Below are positions 1 to 12,041 of a stretch of DNA of 64,000 nucleotides, in pieces. The translations under genes and the position numbers were made by a program. The notes under the pieces are model-generated. The model had not been told where the DNA came from and ran no database searches. It saw only the letters and a list, made by a program, of their open reading frames with translations. Source of the DNA: Edaphochlamys debaryana (Eukaryota; Chlorophyta; Chlorophyceae; Chlamydomonadales); assembly GCA_016858145.1 (NCBI GenBank), contig JAEHOE010000009.1:1364001-1428000 (forward strand), written 5' to 3'. Position 1 is the stretch's first letter, and each line of letters begins with the position of its first letter.

Positions 1-42
1 GAGGGTGGCAGCACCGGGTGGCTATCGGCAGGAAGCCCTGCC

Positions 43-3000
43 ATGGCCACGAGCTGGACCCACGACGACCCCGCGGCGGTAGCAGGAGCAGCAGGCACGA
101 CGCCTGTGAAGCAAGAGCAGTCGCGACCCTCGGGGACGGGGGCGCATGTGTACGAGTCGTCGCACATGCAGTCAACGCCGCTCTACCCGCCATACGCACA
201 TCTCCACGATCAGCGGTTCGCGCCCCAGCAGTTCCGCAACCCGCAGCACCACTCGCAGCTCACCAGCTCGGCGTCTGTGCCTGCCTCGCTGAACGCTCTG
301 GCGAGCATGCAGCAGCAACAGCAGCAACAGCCGGTGGCGGCGCCGCTGGCGGGGGGGACTATCACCTCGGGGCCCTCGGTCACCACGGGCCTGGGCAACT
401 CGGGCTGGGCACCCCAAGCCCCAGGCCCGGCTCCGGAAGGCGCGACGGCCGTCATCACCGGCGCTTCGGCAGTGATTACGGGGGCCGCGGGCTGGAGCAG
501 CTCAGCCTGCTTCATGCCCCCGCCTCGGTCGGAGTCTGCTCCGCCGAGCATGTGCGAGCTGCAGGCCGCGATGGCGGCGGCGGCGGCCCTGCCGCCGCCG
601 CAAGGGTCTGCGGCGGCTCCGATCCAGCCCCCGCCAAACCCTTTCCACGTGGCGGCGTCCATGGCCGTTCCTACGTGCGTTTCACCGCCGCCGACCGGAG
701 GTGGCGGTGGCGATAACCACCTCTCCCTGCGCCGCCTGTCGTTGCCGGGTAGCGGCGGCAGCGGCCTCCTGCGGCTTCCGCCAACGCCAGGCTTCCGGCT
801 CAGCGGCGGCGGCGCTGGCGGTGGCTCAGACTCCCTCCCAAGCTCCGCCGGCCTGCCGTCGCCTCACTCCATGCAGCCCCCGCCGCCGGGCTTCCTGGGC
901 GCAGCGAGCACGGGGATGTGTGGCAACGGCGGGGGCGGCGGCGCTGGCGTCAGCTCGCCACCGCAGCACGTGCCGTCGGCGCACTCGCCACCCGCGGTCT
1001 CACCGCCAGCTGTTCAGACGGCCCCACACGCCCCTTCGCAAGCCGCCGCTGGCGGCTCCGGCTCCGCACCCGCCGCGCCCAAACAGGAGCCGGGCGGCGA
1101 CCCCGACCCCGCACCCGGCAACCCCGCGGCCCAGCACGCCACCGCTGACGGCGCTGACGGCGGCGCCAACAGCGACGGTAACGATGGCGGCCGTCAGCAG
1201 ACCGTCGGGCCGGTGCCGCCTTCCGTCGACGTGGTGGTGGGCACGCACACGTCCAAGCGGCGCAAGCGGCGGCGGAAGCGGGACGATGTGGAGGAGGAGA
1301 CGCTGGATCAGGTGGTCCGTCTGGAGGGGCGGTTCCTGGTGGACGAATACCTCAACGGCCAGAACTGCATCCTGCACGAAGGCAAGCTCATCAGCAGGAG
1401 CCGGTTCGAGAAGGTGAGCGGCGCGTGAGCGCGGGCCTGACTTGCTTGGTGAGAACAAAGGAGGGCTCGCATGGGCAGTTCTCTCATCGCGACAACGCCT
1501 TACGTTGGGCCCATGAATTATCCTCTCTCTGCTGTGCAGCTCGGCGGATCGGTGATGGCCAAGTGGTATCGCTCCATCAAAGTCATGGACACCGATGAGC
1601 CGCTGGGCGTCTGGCTGGAGCGTTACGGCCTGCCGGTGAGGCTTGCCACGTGTGCGCACAGTCGGACTGGCATATCCAGCTGACGGGCCGAGCTTAGCCT
1701 AGCCCGGCTGGGGCCTGCACCCGGAGCGGCCCGCGGCGCGGCACTCGTGCGACGGCATTGCTGCCATCCGCTGACGCCCCCTGCTGCTGTCCTCGCAGGT
1801 GCACACGGGCAAGGCGCGGCAGCGGCGCAACGAGCGGGCTGAGCGGCGCGGGGCGCGGGGCGGGCGGCGGTACAGTACGGAGACGGATTCGGACAGTGAT
1901 GCCGAGTATGAGCTGAGGTGAGGGGGCGACTCAGAGCGGCCCAGGGGAAACAGGTTAAAGGGTGTCAGGACGGAGCGGATACCCGCCCGTGTTGCTTGGG
2001 TGCCCGGTGTGGAAGACCTAGACGGCCTCGTTGGAGCTGTGTGCTTTCCCCTTTCCTGTCTTCATCTGTCGCCTGACCTACCCTTGGCTGCCGCGTTACG
2101 CAGTGTTGACCAGCCCGGCAGCGGCGGTGCTGCCGAGGGCGGGTACGGCAGCGACAGCGTTGCGGCGGTTGGCGACGGTTGGCCCGCCGGCGAGCGCTCT
2201 GGCAGCGCAGCCGCGCGCGGTCGAGGCCGGGGCCGCGGCCGGGGCGCCGGGGGCCGGGGCGGCAACCGCGCTGGGTCTCCGTCTGGCGCTGGCGTGGATG
2301 CGGAGGGCGACGAAGGCGCGGAGGGAGGGCAGGCCCCGCCTACGGCAACGGCGGCAGCAGCAGCGGCAGCGGCACCGTCGCTGACGGCGGCGACATCCGC
2401 GCTTGGCGTGGTGCTGGGCCCAACGTACGCCAGCCTGGTGGCGGCGCGGCACGGCGCCGCATCGCCGGCGGCGGCAGCGGCGGCGTCCGCCGTCGGTGCG
2501 CCGCCAAGCGCGGCCGTCAGCGCCGCTGCCCTGGCAGCGGCGCAGCAGCACGCTGCCGCCGTACAGCACTCTGCCGTACAGCAGCACCACCACCAGATGC
2601 TGCTTGCACAGCAGCAGCTGCTGCTCCGGGCGCGCGCACAGGGCCGGGCCGGGTCCGCCGAGGGGACGCAGCCGCCTCCCTCCGTGTCCAGCCCCGCCGC
2701 CGCCTCAGCGCCGCCTGCGCACTCCACCGCGCCTGCGCTTGCCGCCGCCGCCGCGGACCGATCCCAGGCCATGGCGCCGCTGGCGGTCGCGAGCCAGTGG
2801 GCCCCGCCGCCCTACAGCGGCGGCGCCGCCTCGCTTGCGGCTGCGGCCGCTCCCGCTGGCGCCAATTGGGCCGCCGCCGGCAACGTCACCGCGCCCGTGG
2901 TGACGCCGCCAGCCCGGCCGTCCCACGCACCGGCCGCCGCGCACCCTTACGCCCCGCCCGGTGCCCCGGGCTACCCCTGGCCCGGCCGGCCCGGCCCCGC

Positions 3001-4558
3001 CGGCGCAAGGCCAGCGCCGCCACCGGGCGCGCAGGGCCAGGAGGCGTACTACCCGGCCCAGCACGCATCGCAGGCCCCCGCTGCGGGGCCTCATCAGGTG
3101 CATGCGCATGCGGCGGCGGCGGCTGCCCAGGCGGCGGCGGCGCAGGCAGAGCTGGAGGAGCAGTGGCCCGTGCACCCGCGGCCCGGCTTCCGCCAGCCCG
3201 ACCACCTCATCCAGCAGCAGACCCAGGCCCAGGCCCAGGCCCAGTCGCCGCACCAGCAGCCCCACCAGCAAGTGCAGATGGCGCAGCACCCGCACGGCCC
3301 CCACCACCCGCCCCAGCCCCACGCCCAGCCCCACCACCCGCCGCAGCCCCAGCACCACCCCCCACCACACCAGCCGCAGCAACCGCCGCAGGGCGGTGGC
3401 GCGCAGGGCCAAGCCCCCACCGGCTCCGGCGGCCCGAGCTGGGGCGGCAGCGGCGGCAGCGCTGGCGGCGCCGCCGGGGTACCGTCGGCAGCTGGGCACG
3501 TGGCCGCCACCCCTGCCCCCACCGCCCCTGGAGGCGGGGCCATGGCGCCAGGCATTGCACCGTCGGGAGCGGCAGGTGGCTCCGGCGCCACGTCACCTCC
3601 GGCGCCGGTCCAATACGCACACGCCCCACCGCCCTCAGCTGCATCCCGGCCCGCCACCTCGGCAGGCGGTGCGTCTCCTGAGGCGTATCCACCGTACCCG
3701 TACCCGTACCCCGCCTATCCGTACCCGTACCCACCGCCGCGCGCGGGCTACCCGCGCCACCCGCGGGCAGGATACTACCACCACCCGTACGGGCGCGAGC
3801 ACCCGCCGCCGGCGTACGGTGCGCATGCGTACGCATACCCGCCGTACTACCCGCCCCCATACGCGGGCCACGGCTACCCGCCGCCGGCGTACGGGCCGTA
3901 TCCACACGGTCCGTACCGGCGACACCCGTCCGCGGGGTCCGCTGCAGCGCCCCCCGTGCCCGCTGGTGCTGAAGCGTACAGCGGTCACCCGTACCCCCCG
4001 CCGTACGGCCATCACGATCCATACTACCCGTATCCGTACGGCGAGGAGGAGTACGACGCTCGGACTCCCGAGGCGGGCGGCGGCGACGTGGAGATGGATC
4101 AGGCCGGGCAGGCAGCGTCGGAGGCTGCCAGGGCTCCTACGGTCAACAGCCGGATAACGCCCCCGCCTCCGTACTACGCCCCGCACCCGTACCCGCCGTA
4201 CCGTCACCCGGGTGCACCTCCTCCGCCGGCGCACTCAACCGCCGCGCCGCCGCCGATGCAGCCGTATCCGGCGCCGGAGGGTTACGGTGGCGAGCCCTAC
4301 CCGGCCGCGCCCTACCGCGGCGCTCCGCCGCCTGCCGGCGCGCCCCACGGTGCCGCGCCATACCCCTACCCCGCCTGGCGCGGACCACAGGACGAGCGCG
4401 GGGGCGAGGACTCCATGGCGCCGGCGCCGGCTGAGTCAGGCGATGGCGGCTGGAGTGTGCCGAACATGGGATCAGGTTGGTACGCGCCCTACGGCCCGGC
4501 AGGCTCGGCGGGTGGGGAAGCGCACGGACCGCCGCAAGGTCCCGAGGGAGCGCGCTAA
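43..4558 (+). CDS. VARL/SAND-domain transcription factor (regA-like)
   Basis: Four exons, 43-1413, 1540-1635, 1799-1917 and 2104-4558, join in frame to about 1346 residues. Residues about 418-495 form a SAND domain. ISRSRFEK at the end of exon 1 runs into LGGSVMAKWYRSIKV in exon 2 and then LGVWLERYGLPV, which matches the SAND pattern (FE..GG..K.WK.SI....L..W...G). In volvocine algae this version, with the N-terminal extension seen here (LDQVVRLEGRFLVDEYL), is the VARL domain of RegA/RLS proteins; assigning it to that family is from memory of the motif. A basic KRRKRRRKR stretch just before it could be a nuclear signal. Flanks are low complexity: Gln/Pro/Ala/Gly runs, and a Pro-Tyr-rich tail around 3690-4060. 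The first ATG (context gccATGgcc) is taken as start, but upstream exons could lie outside the window. Its role is presumably DNA-binding regulation; the ortholog within the RLS family cannot be fixed here. Confidence 0.8.
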
Positions 4559-7514
4559 GCAGCGTTGCGCCCTCTGGGAACGAGGATCCCGTTTAGGGCT
4601 CAGAATTTATGCTGGGCTTTGGTTGGGAGGAGCATGTCTGACTCGGACGACAGGGGCCGGCGAGCGGGCCCATGATTGGGTGGGGTGGTGACTGGCTGGG
4701 CTGACTGCGTCTTGTCGTACTGGGCGGGCTGGGGCTGTGCGGCCTGGCTGCCCCACGGCCTCGTGGCGTTGGCGAGGGTCAGGGCGAAGGGCCGCTACGG
4801 CTGCGTGTGCATATCTTTTGGAGTGTGCCTTCCCCCGGACCTCTTGCATTGTGCCCCCCGGACATCTGCACGCGGGCTTTGGACCCGCGACCGAAGAGGT
4901 TCATCACTGGCGTGGGCTGTGCCTGTCAATCCAGGGTGTGCGCTGTCAACCTGAGGCGGCCGTGCGGGGGCACAAGCTTACATATGTATGTTTGGGGAGG
5001 GGCAAGTATAAAGACCGTCAAGGTCGTGGGATCATCATGGTGGGCTGACAGGCGCGCAGTGACTGCTGCCCTCCCCGGTTGAGGGTGATGCGCGTGCGAT
5101 TGGGGGTCCAAAACTCTTCAAGCGGGTATCTGACGTGCGAACAAAGGAAGTGGTGGATATCAGGGCTGCCATGCCCGGTTGTTCCTTGTTTCTGCGAGCG
5201 AGCGAGGGCGCTTGCGCTGACTGGCGCTGAATGCTGTGCCGGTGGAGGTCGTCCTTCATTTACTGGGAAACCTTGTTGACGCTGGCTTGGCTTAGAGGCA
5301 GGACGAGGCCCTGCATTGTTCAGGTGGCGGCCCGCTGAGCCCGCTGCTGCCAACGCCAGCAGTAGCACCGTGACATATGTGTGCTCTTTCTCTGTACGTG
5401 TGTGCATCTCTCTCATAGTTCCGTGCTCAAGCCGTGTTGCGTCTGGGGTCGCGCGCGCCTTTGCTCCATTGCGCGTGCCCCTTCTTGTCTTTCGCGTGGG
5501 CCGGTGGTGACCAAACCTTTTGTGGTATTTATATTGGCGCGCTTGGTGGGTGTTGGTGTGGCCAGGCACTCCCGTGTCGGGGAGTCAGGCCGAAGAGTGT
5601 TGACGTTGCAAGGAAAGGAACGGAATTCGTGTGGTGCGTGCGGCAGGTGGCATGCGCTGCAGGAGGTTGACTATAGGAAATGGGGGTGGCCAGAGAGAGC
5701 TGGGCACCGGGACGACGATGGCAGTGATGGCGGCAGGGTTGGGGCGGTGCCTGCTGTGCGGAGTAGGGTTTGGCCTTGCGCGGGATGAACTGCGTACGAC
5801 CTGGTACGATCGGAGGGGAAGGGAGCCTGACTGCGGGAGGTCTCTTGCCTTTGACGTTGGCTTTGCGGGGCGGCACGGGCGACTGAACACCCGGCGCTTC
5901 CGTGCGGCACCTCTTGTTCCGGTGAAGGATGTGTGTCGGTTAGCGGCTGGAAGGAGATCCGGTTCAGGCGAATCAGGCCACTTATGGTAACAAGTTGCCT
6001 GTCCATGTTCCGTCCGCTCCGTATGTACACCGCACTGGAAGCGGTCAGGGAGAGGGAGGCTGACAATGGATGGAGACCCCGCCGGTAGTGTTTGTTTCGC
6101 AGTGCTGGTCAGGCGGTGCCTGATGGCTGTCGCCTGTCGGCTGGCTGAGCAGCGCAGCGGGCCGGGCTAGCGTGCGTGCGGTGGGGACGACTACACTTCA
6201 GCGCTAGAGACGAGTATTCCAGTCCTCGGTGTTTACACGAAGGACCCCCCTGGGGTCACAGCGCTGAACGCTGGGGCCAAGCGACCCACCTCACGGGCTT
6301 GCCCCCTGCAAGCCAGAACGCAAGTCCCTGTCATAACTTGCACTGACCACACTCAGGTCCCACCTTAGTCCTTGGCACGCAATGACCATGCTCAGCGTGT
6401 ATCGATGGCCCCTCCTCGGCCGCGCCTCCTACCAGTAACCGTTCACCGTTCATCATGTGCTCACACTGTTGGCCGTACACCTCTCGATCCTGGCTCTCCC
6501 GACCCCACATTCACTCCCACTCTGCGGCTCCCTCCCGTTTGTTATGCGCCGCAGAGGACTATGTCCCCTTTCCGCAAGGTGCACATCCCATCAAACGCCA
6601 CGTGTAGCTCACCCGGTCCCCGCCCCTGCCCTGCGGCTCCCTCCCGTTTGTTATGCGCCGCCGGGCGAGCCCCCCCCCCCCTGCGGCTCCCTCCCTATTC
6701 CAGGGCGCCCAGGGCAGGACCTCAACGGGTGCCGCCTCACTGGTGCAGCAACAGCACCCCGCCTTGGCTCAGTACGCAGCACCGCGGGACATCAGTGGCC
6801 GGGGAGGGCCGGGCTGAAGGCGCTGGGCCTGACCGGGTTGGCGTGCGGCGGCGGTCGTCCGACCGCGACTGGCAATTTGCCAAACGCCCCCTTCGACACG
6901 CTGTTATGCGAGACATGCTCTGGATGTTGCACCGTAGCGCTACCGGCAACCTGCCCTGGCGGGGACTGGAAAGTCTTGACGTTGGATGTTGCATGGTGCC
7001 GCGACGGACCCAAAACGAGTTACCTTCCCGCTGTTCGCCACACGGCTGCCCGCCATATGCTTGCGCTGACTGAAGACATGAGCGCCAAGTCCTGCAGCGG
7101 CGTCAGTAAGGGTGGAACATGCGCGAAGGTACGCCTAGTCCGAACAGGTTCCCGCCCCGCAAACGCCTGCACATTCAGGACCTGAATGACTGCTCGTAGA
7201 ACACACGGGGAGCGCTAGCGGTGATGCGGATACCGCTTAGAGCAAGCACGGGGGCCCGTGAGCGTCTCGGCGCGCCCCCGCCATGCGGAATTCTGTCGTG
7301 CAGGGTCCCGACCAAGTTTTGTCATTCCCGCGCGGGAGATAAGACCCCTCGCAACCAGAGCTGTGCATACATCCAGCAACACACAAAGGTCTGGGAAACA
7401 TCGAGAGCGCCACAGCCGCTCAAGAGCAACAGCGGGCTTGACTTCAACGATTCTGCTTCCGGAACCGTTACTGCAGTGCGCTTTTGCGCAATTGCCCAGC
7501 TCAAACACATCATC
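4559..7514. other. Non-coding stretch: 3'UTR of SAND gene and HCP upstream region
   Basis: No reading frame here has protein-like character or plausible splice partners. The left part is probably the long 3'UTR of the SAND gene, although I see no TGTAA signal to mark its end. The right part holds the HCP promoter and 5'UTR, plus a short direct repeat near 6.5-6.7 kb. Confidence 0.5.
6522..6694. repeat. 31-bp direct repeat, two full copies and one partial
   Basis: A 31-bp unit beginning CTGCGGCTCCCTCCCGTTTG occurs at 6522-6552 and again, identical, at 6631-6661. Its first 14 bases recur at 6681-6694 after a run of 12 C. The copies lie about 109 bp apart in non-coding DNA upstream of HCP. Confidence 0.85.
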
Positions 7515-10500
7515 ATGATGTCCCGCTGCATTGCTCCTGCGGGCTCGGCCGTGCGCGGCCGCCCCGCGCCAGCGCATGTGACCAGCATGGTCGCGCGTCC
7601 CCGCACCGGCGTCGTGACTGCGGCCGTGGCCCAGGGCCCAGCCTGCAACACGCCGAGCGACGTCGCCGCTATCAAGGCCAAGATGGCTGCCACCGAGGCC
7701 GCGCTCGACCACGACAAGATGATGTGCTACCAGTGCGAGCAGACCAAGAACAACACCGGCTGCACCGAGATCGGTAGGGCACCCATTTGGGTCTGAGCGT
7801 GGGCATGGCGGGTACGAGGTCAGTCCGGCGCTGGAATGTGTTGACATGCGGCGAGATCCAACTGCGCCAACTCCATGCCAACTCCATTCCCGCCCACCCG
7901 CGACTGACCCCCTGCCTTGCGCTGCCCCTTGCCTGTTTCCCTTAGGCATCTGCGGAAAGTCGCCCGAAGTCGCTGGGCTGCAGGACCTGCTCATCTACAG
8001 CGTCAAGGGCCTGGGCTCGCTTGCTCACATCGCCCGCACCACTGCCGGCATCGAGGATGCCGAGGTCAACACCTTCGTCAACGGCGCCATCTTCTCCACG
8101 CTCACCAACGTCAACTTTGCGGATGACCGCTTTGTGGAGTTTGTCAACGACTCCCGCCGCCTGCACGCCAAGCTGGCGGCCCAGCTCGCTGCCAAGGGCG
8201 TGCAGGTGCCTGCCTCGGAGACCGTTGCGCAGCCCTGGCACGCGCCCATGCCCCACCCGCTGGTCTGGAACTCCCAGGCAGTGACCCTCCGCGGCGTCGG
8301 CGACATGATCGAGGTCTCCGAGAAGGTGAGGCCACCGGCTTCGTTATCTGCGGTTGGCTGCTGCCCTGCACTCCTCAGCCGTACGCGTGTTCCCTCGGCG
8401 ACTGTTCTCCCGCCCCATACGCTTCACCTCCTGTGCTTCACCTCCCGTGCTTCCCTCCCGCAGACCGGCATTGCTGCCCGGCAGAAGGTGCTGGGCGACA
8501 CGCTCGCGGGTCTGCAGGAGCTGCTCATGTACGGGCTCAAGGGCCTGTGCGCCTACGCCCACCACGCCGAGGCGCTGGGGCACACGGACCCCAAGGTCTA
8601 CGCGAGCGTGCAGGTGCGCGGCGTAACAAGGGAGGGAGCGATGTGGGGCTGAGGGGTTACGGAAGACGGGTTGGAGTCTGTTATCGGCCCTCTCGTCACT
8701 CGTCTTTGCATTAGGACAGCAGCGATGCCCTGACCCCATCTTCTCCTTCACCTCCTTCCGCCCCCCTCCCCGCCTCGCAGGAGATGCTCCACTTCCTCAA
8801 CACGCCCGCCGCTGGTGACGTGGGCAATGTGCTGGAGACCTGCTTCAAGGCCGGTGCCACCAACTTCAGGGTCATGGAGATGCTCAGCAACGCGCACAGC
8901 AGCACCTTCGGCCACCCCGTGCCCACGCCCGTGTCGCTCAACCCCAAGCCCGGCAAGGCCATCCTGGTGACCGGCCACGACATGCACGACATTCACATGC
9001 TGCTGGAGCAGACCGCCGGCATGGGCATCAACGTCTACACGCACGGCGAGGTGCGTGAGGGCCATGTCAAGGCGGGCTGGCAGTCCCGTGCCCCTAGCGA
9101 TATGGTGCTGGTGCAGGGCTATGCGGACCAGTCGGCTTGACTGCAGCTGCTGCATTGGCCAGCCTATGTGCCGCACGTGTACTCTCTTTCCTATCTCACT
9201 TAACCTTTGAACCTCCCCTCGCAGATGCTGCCCGCCCACGGCTACCCCGGCCTGAAGAAGTACCCGCACCTGGCCGGCCACTTCGGCGGCGCCTGGTACC
9301 GCCAGAAGATCGACTTCGCGGTCTTCCCCGGCTCCATCGCCGTGACCACCAACTGCGTGCTGGACCCGCTCACGGCCTACAAGGGCAACATCTTCACCAT
9401 CAACGAGGTACGAGTAGGAGGAGGCGTGGATACTGCAATAGATTTGTGGGCCCCAGACAAGACCTTCAGGAGTGGCGACAAGGTCAACAAAGTTGCTGCA
9501 TGACATTTTGCGCCTAACGTGGCGCATTTTGGGCCCCACAGACCGGCCTGAGCGGCATCCCACACATCAAGGCCGACGCCAATGGGCACAAGGACTTCAC
9601 GCCCATCATCAAGCGGGCCCTGGAGCTGCCTGGCTTCACAGAGGCCGACTGCGCCGCCATGGAGCAGAAGAAGGACGTGACGGTGCGTGCGGCGGGGCTG
9701 TGATACGGGCCAGACGGGCGCTGGGGAAGGAGCAGACAGGGGAGCCTCGTTGTGCGTAAAGGCTTGGCCGACTTTTTGCTGACTTGCTCTCTCCCTCCTC
9801 CCTCCCATGCGCTCCCTCTCAGGTGGGCTTTGGCCACAACGCCGTCCTCAGCGTGGCGCCGCAGGTGATCGATGCCATCCAGACCGGCAAGCTGGAGCAC
9901 ATCTTCCTGGTGGGCGGCTGCGACGGCTCTGAGCCGCAGCGCAAGTACTACAGCAAGCTGTACCAGTTCATGCCCACCAACACCATGGTGCTCACGCTGG
10001 GCTGCGGCAAGTTCCGCATCTTCGACCAGGACTTCGGCACCCTGCCGGGCACCGACCTGCCCCGCCTGCTGGACATGGGCCAGTGTGAGTGGCTGGACGG
10101 GGGGAGGGGGATGTAGGGGCAAGGAAGCAGGAGCTGACCTAGCCTGTCCTAAGAGTTTGGCATCTATTGTGCATGATTTCCCGCTCCTGCTGCGGCTGTC
10201 TGATCCCCTCTCCTCCTGCCCGCCCCCTCCAGGCAACGACGCATACAGCGCCCTAGTGGTTGCTACGGAGCTGGCCAAGGTGTTCAAGACGGACGTCAAC
10301 TCGCTGCCGCTGTCGCTGGACCTGTCGTGGTTCGAGCAGAAGGCCGTGGCGGTGCTGCTGACGCTGCTGCACCTGGGCGTGCGCAACATCCGCCTGGGCC
10401 CCCGCCTGCCCGCCTTCCTGACCCCCGAGGCCGTGTCCGTGCTGGTGCAGAAGTTCAACCTCATTCCAGCTGACGTCGCCGACCCCGAGGCTGACATGAA

Positions 10501-10522
10501 GATGATGGTCAACTGCAAGTAG
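7515..10522 (+). CDS. HCP: Hybrid cluster protein (prismane/hydroxylamine-reductase type), organelle-targeted
   Basis: Eight exons: 7515-7773, 7946-8325, 8464-8613, 8781-9050, 9225-9407, 9542-9682, 9823-10084 and 10233-10522, giving 644 residues. Hybrid cluster proteins carry a proximal Fe-S cluster and a hybrid Fe-S-O cluster, and reduce hydroxylamine or NO-related species. The proximal motif is C71-x2-C74-x8-C83-x5-C89, the [4Fe-4S] spacing of the short prismane-type class. Hybrid-cluster ligands are visible as H329 (GHD), E353 (THGE), C397 (TTNC), C494 (VGGCDG, the persulfide position), C522 (LGCGKF), C549 (GQCNDA) and E583/K585 (FEQKA). The first 40 or so residues are Arg/Ala/Ser-rich and acid-free, as in an algal transit peptide; chloroplast versus mitochondrion cannot be decided. 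The ATG ATG pair at 7515 opens the only frame leading into the cluster. Volvocine algae usually carry several HCP genes, so a number is not assigned. Confidence 0.95.
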
Positions 10523-11103
10523 ATGCAGTATCTAAGGCTTCTTGCGCAGTTGAGGAGGGCCAGGGGTGTCGACAGGCTGTCGTTTCTCGATGTCTAGGTA
10601 CGGTTGCTGAGCGGTTGAAAGCAACAGAGGTGGCTTGTGTGCTGCTTTCTGCACCATCGAGCGTGTGCAGTTATAGCCTGCGCGTTGCAGGCAACAATAG
10701 TACCCATGTTTCCGTTGCGCCATCTGCCTGCGAATGGTGCACGCATGGTTCGTGGATTGTTGATTGGGGTTGCATCTAAACATGCGCGCGTTTTGATTGA
10801 TGTTTCTACTACCGGTGATCACCAGATAAGCTGGTATACAGGTGTTCCTCAAGATGTTTTTGGAGATCTGTTTGGATGAACCGTGGCTCACGCGTGGCAG
10901 ATGAGGAATGGATTGCGCCCCAACAAGATAAGTACCCCTGAACGGACGAGTACATATGCGGCATGAGTTAGTACGTACCTGCGGCTGTCGTGCGTTGCAA
11001 TGATCTTTCATCAAGGTTCCCGTCGCACCATGGGGTGATATACTCGTACAGGTCAGGGTCACACGCACTACGTTGGTGCCTACGCCTGGGCGGGTTTGTC
11101 GCG

Positions 11104-11108
11104 TGTAA
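11104..11108 (+). terminator. TGTAA polyadenylation signal, HCP
   Basis: TGTAA lies 582 bp after the HCP stop. TGTAA is the usual volvocine algal polyadenylation signal and the distance is normal for a 3'UTR in this group. Confidence 0.6.
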
Positions 11109-11568
11109 CATCACACCCGACCCCACATCCCGCGTCCCATTCATGACCCAACATTGACTGGACTATCAGTAGTCACCAGCTGCTCGGTTGCCTTCGTGAG
11201 CTGACGGCGCCACTGCCCCTACTAGTGCGTATGCTGCTGAATTACGTGCATATGGCTCGTGCTATCCCCTACACAGCAGAGGCTAGGGAAACCCTAAAAA
11301 CCTAAGGTTGGGATACAACTGGAAGAGGCGTGGCAGGAGGATGCACCAACGGTACCCAGGCTGCCGGCGGTCCGCGTGTTCTAGCACCGGCATTGTGTCT
11401 GCGTTCGTGGCCCCGGGCCCAGCCTGCAGAAGGCCAGCTTGATCTGCGGGGGCCATGCAGCGCAGTTCTGCACAGGACATCCTTCACCCCACAACATGTG
11501 CTGGGAGTATTGGCTACCGCTGTCACAAGCCACGTGTCTTGCACACTACCTCGACTTGTCACTGCAAC

Positions 11569-11573
11569 TTACA
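11569..11573 (-). terminator. TGTAA polyadenylation signal, ZfA
   Basis: TTACA on the + strand is TGTAA on the - strand, about 470 bp downstream of the ZfA stop. It is the first such signal on that side. Confidence 0.5.
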
Positions 11574-12041
11574 AGGGTGATGTTGAAGAGGTGGGCACCT
11601 CTAGGTGCGGCAACGGCAATCCGAAGGTAGCTAAGCCGCCAGGCCCAGACGACGCAGACCCCTTGCTCCCCGGGCCCCTGAGCCAGTCAGACCCTGCTGA
11701 GATACCGATACACGCTCCGTACAGAAGTTCCCAGTCGAGCGCCGCCTTCATGCGCCCTCACGCGTTCCTTCACTGCCGAATGTCGCCATGGATACAGGCG
11801 GGCTACCGCAACCACTGCTCAAACGCGCTTGCTTGCCACGCCCTGCTGCCACACGCCACCTGCCGCTCCGTCACGTCACGAACAACAAATCCAATCCAAT
11901 GAGCCCCTACTGGTCGGCACATGCTCATGCCTCATGGTATCCCGTCGCCAGCTAGCGCCGCCCCGGTCTCAGGACATAGTGCGGCACTTCTCATGGGATC
12001 TCGTCGTCACCCCTTACTCACCACATCGACTGTAATATCAG

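Larger units (their letters stand above)
10523..12041. other. Convergent 3' region between HCP and ZfA
   Basis: Contains the HCP 3'UTR up to about 11.12 kb and the ZfA 3'UTR from the right down to about 11.56 kb. Nothing between the two looks coding. Confidence 0.5.

Noticed and set aside
2062..3681. Long overlapping frames on both strands across the Pro/Ala-rich exon of the SAND gene
   Set aside because: They are GC-rich shadow frames: no start context, no splice partners, composition simply mirrors the real frame.
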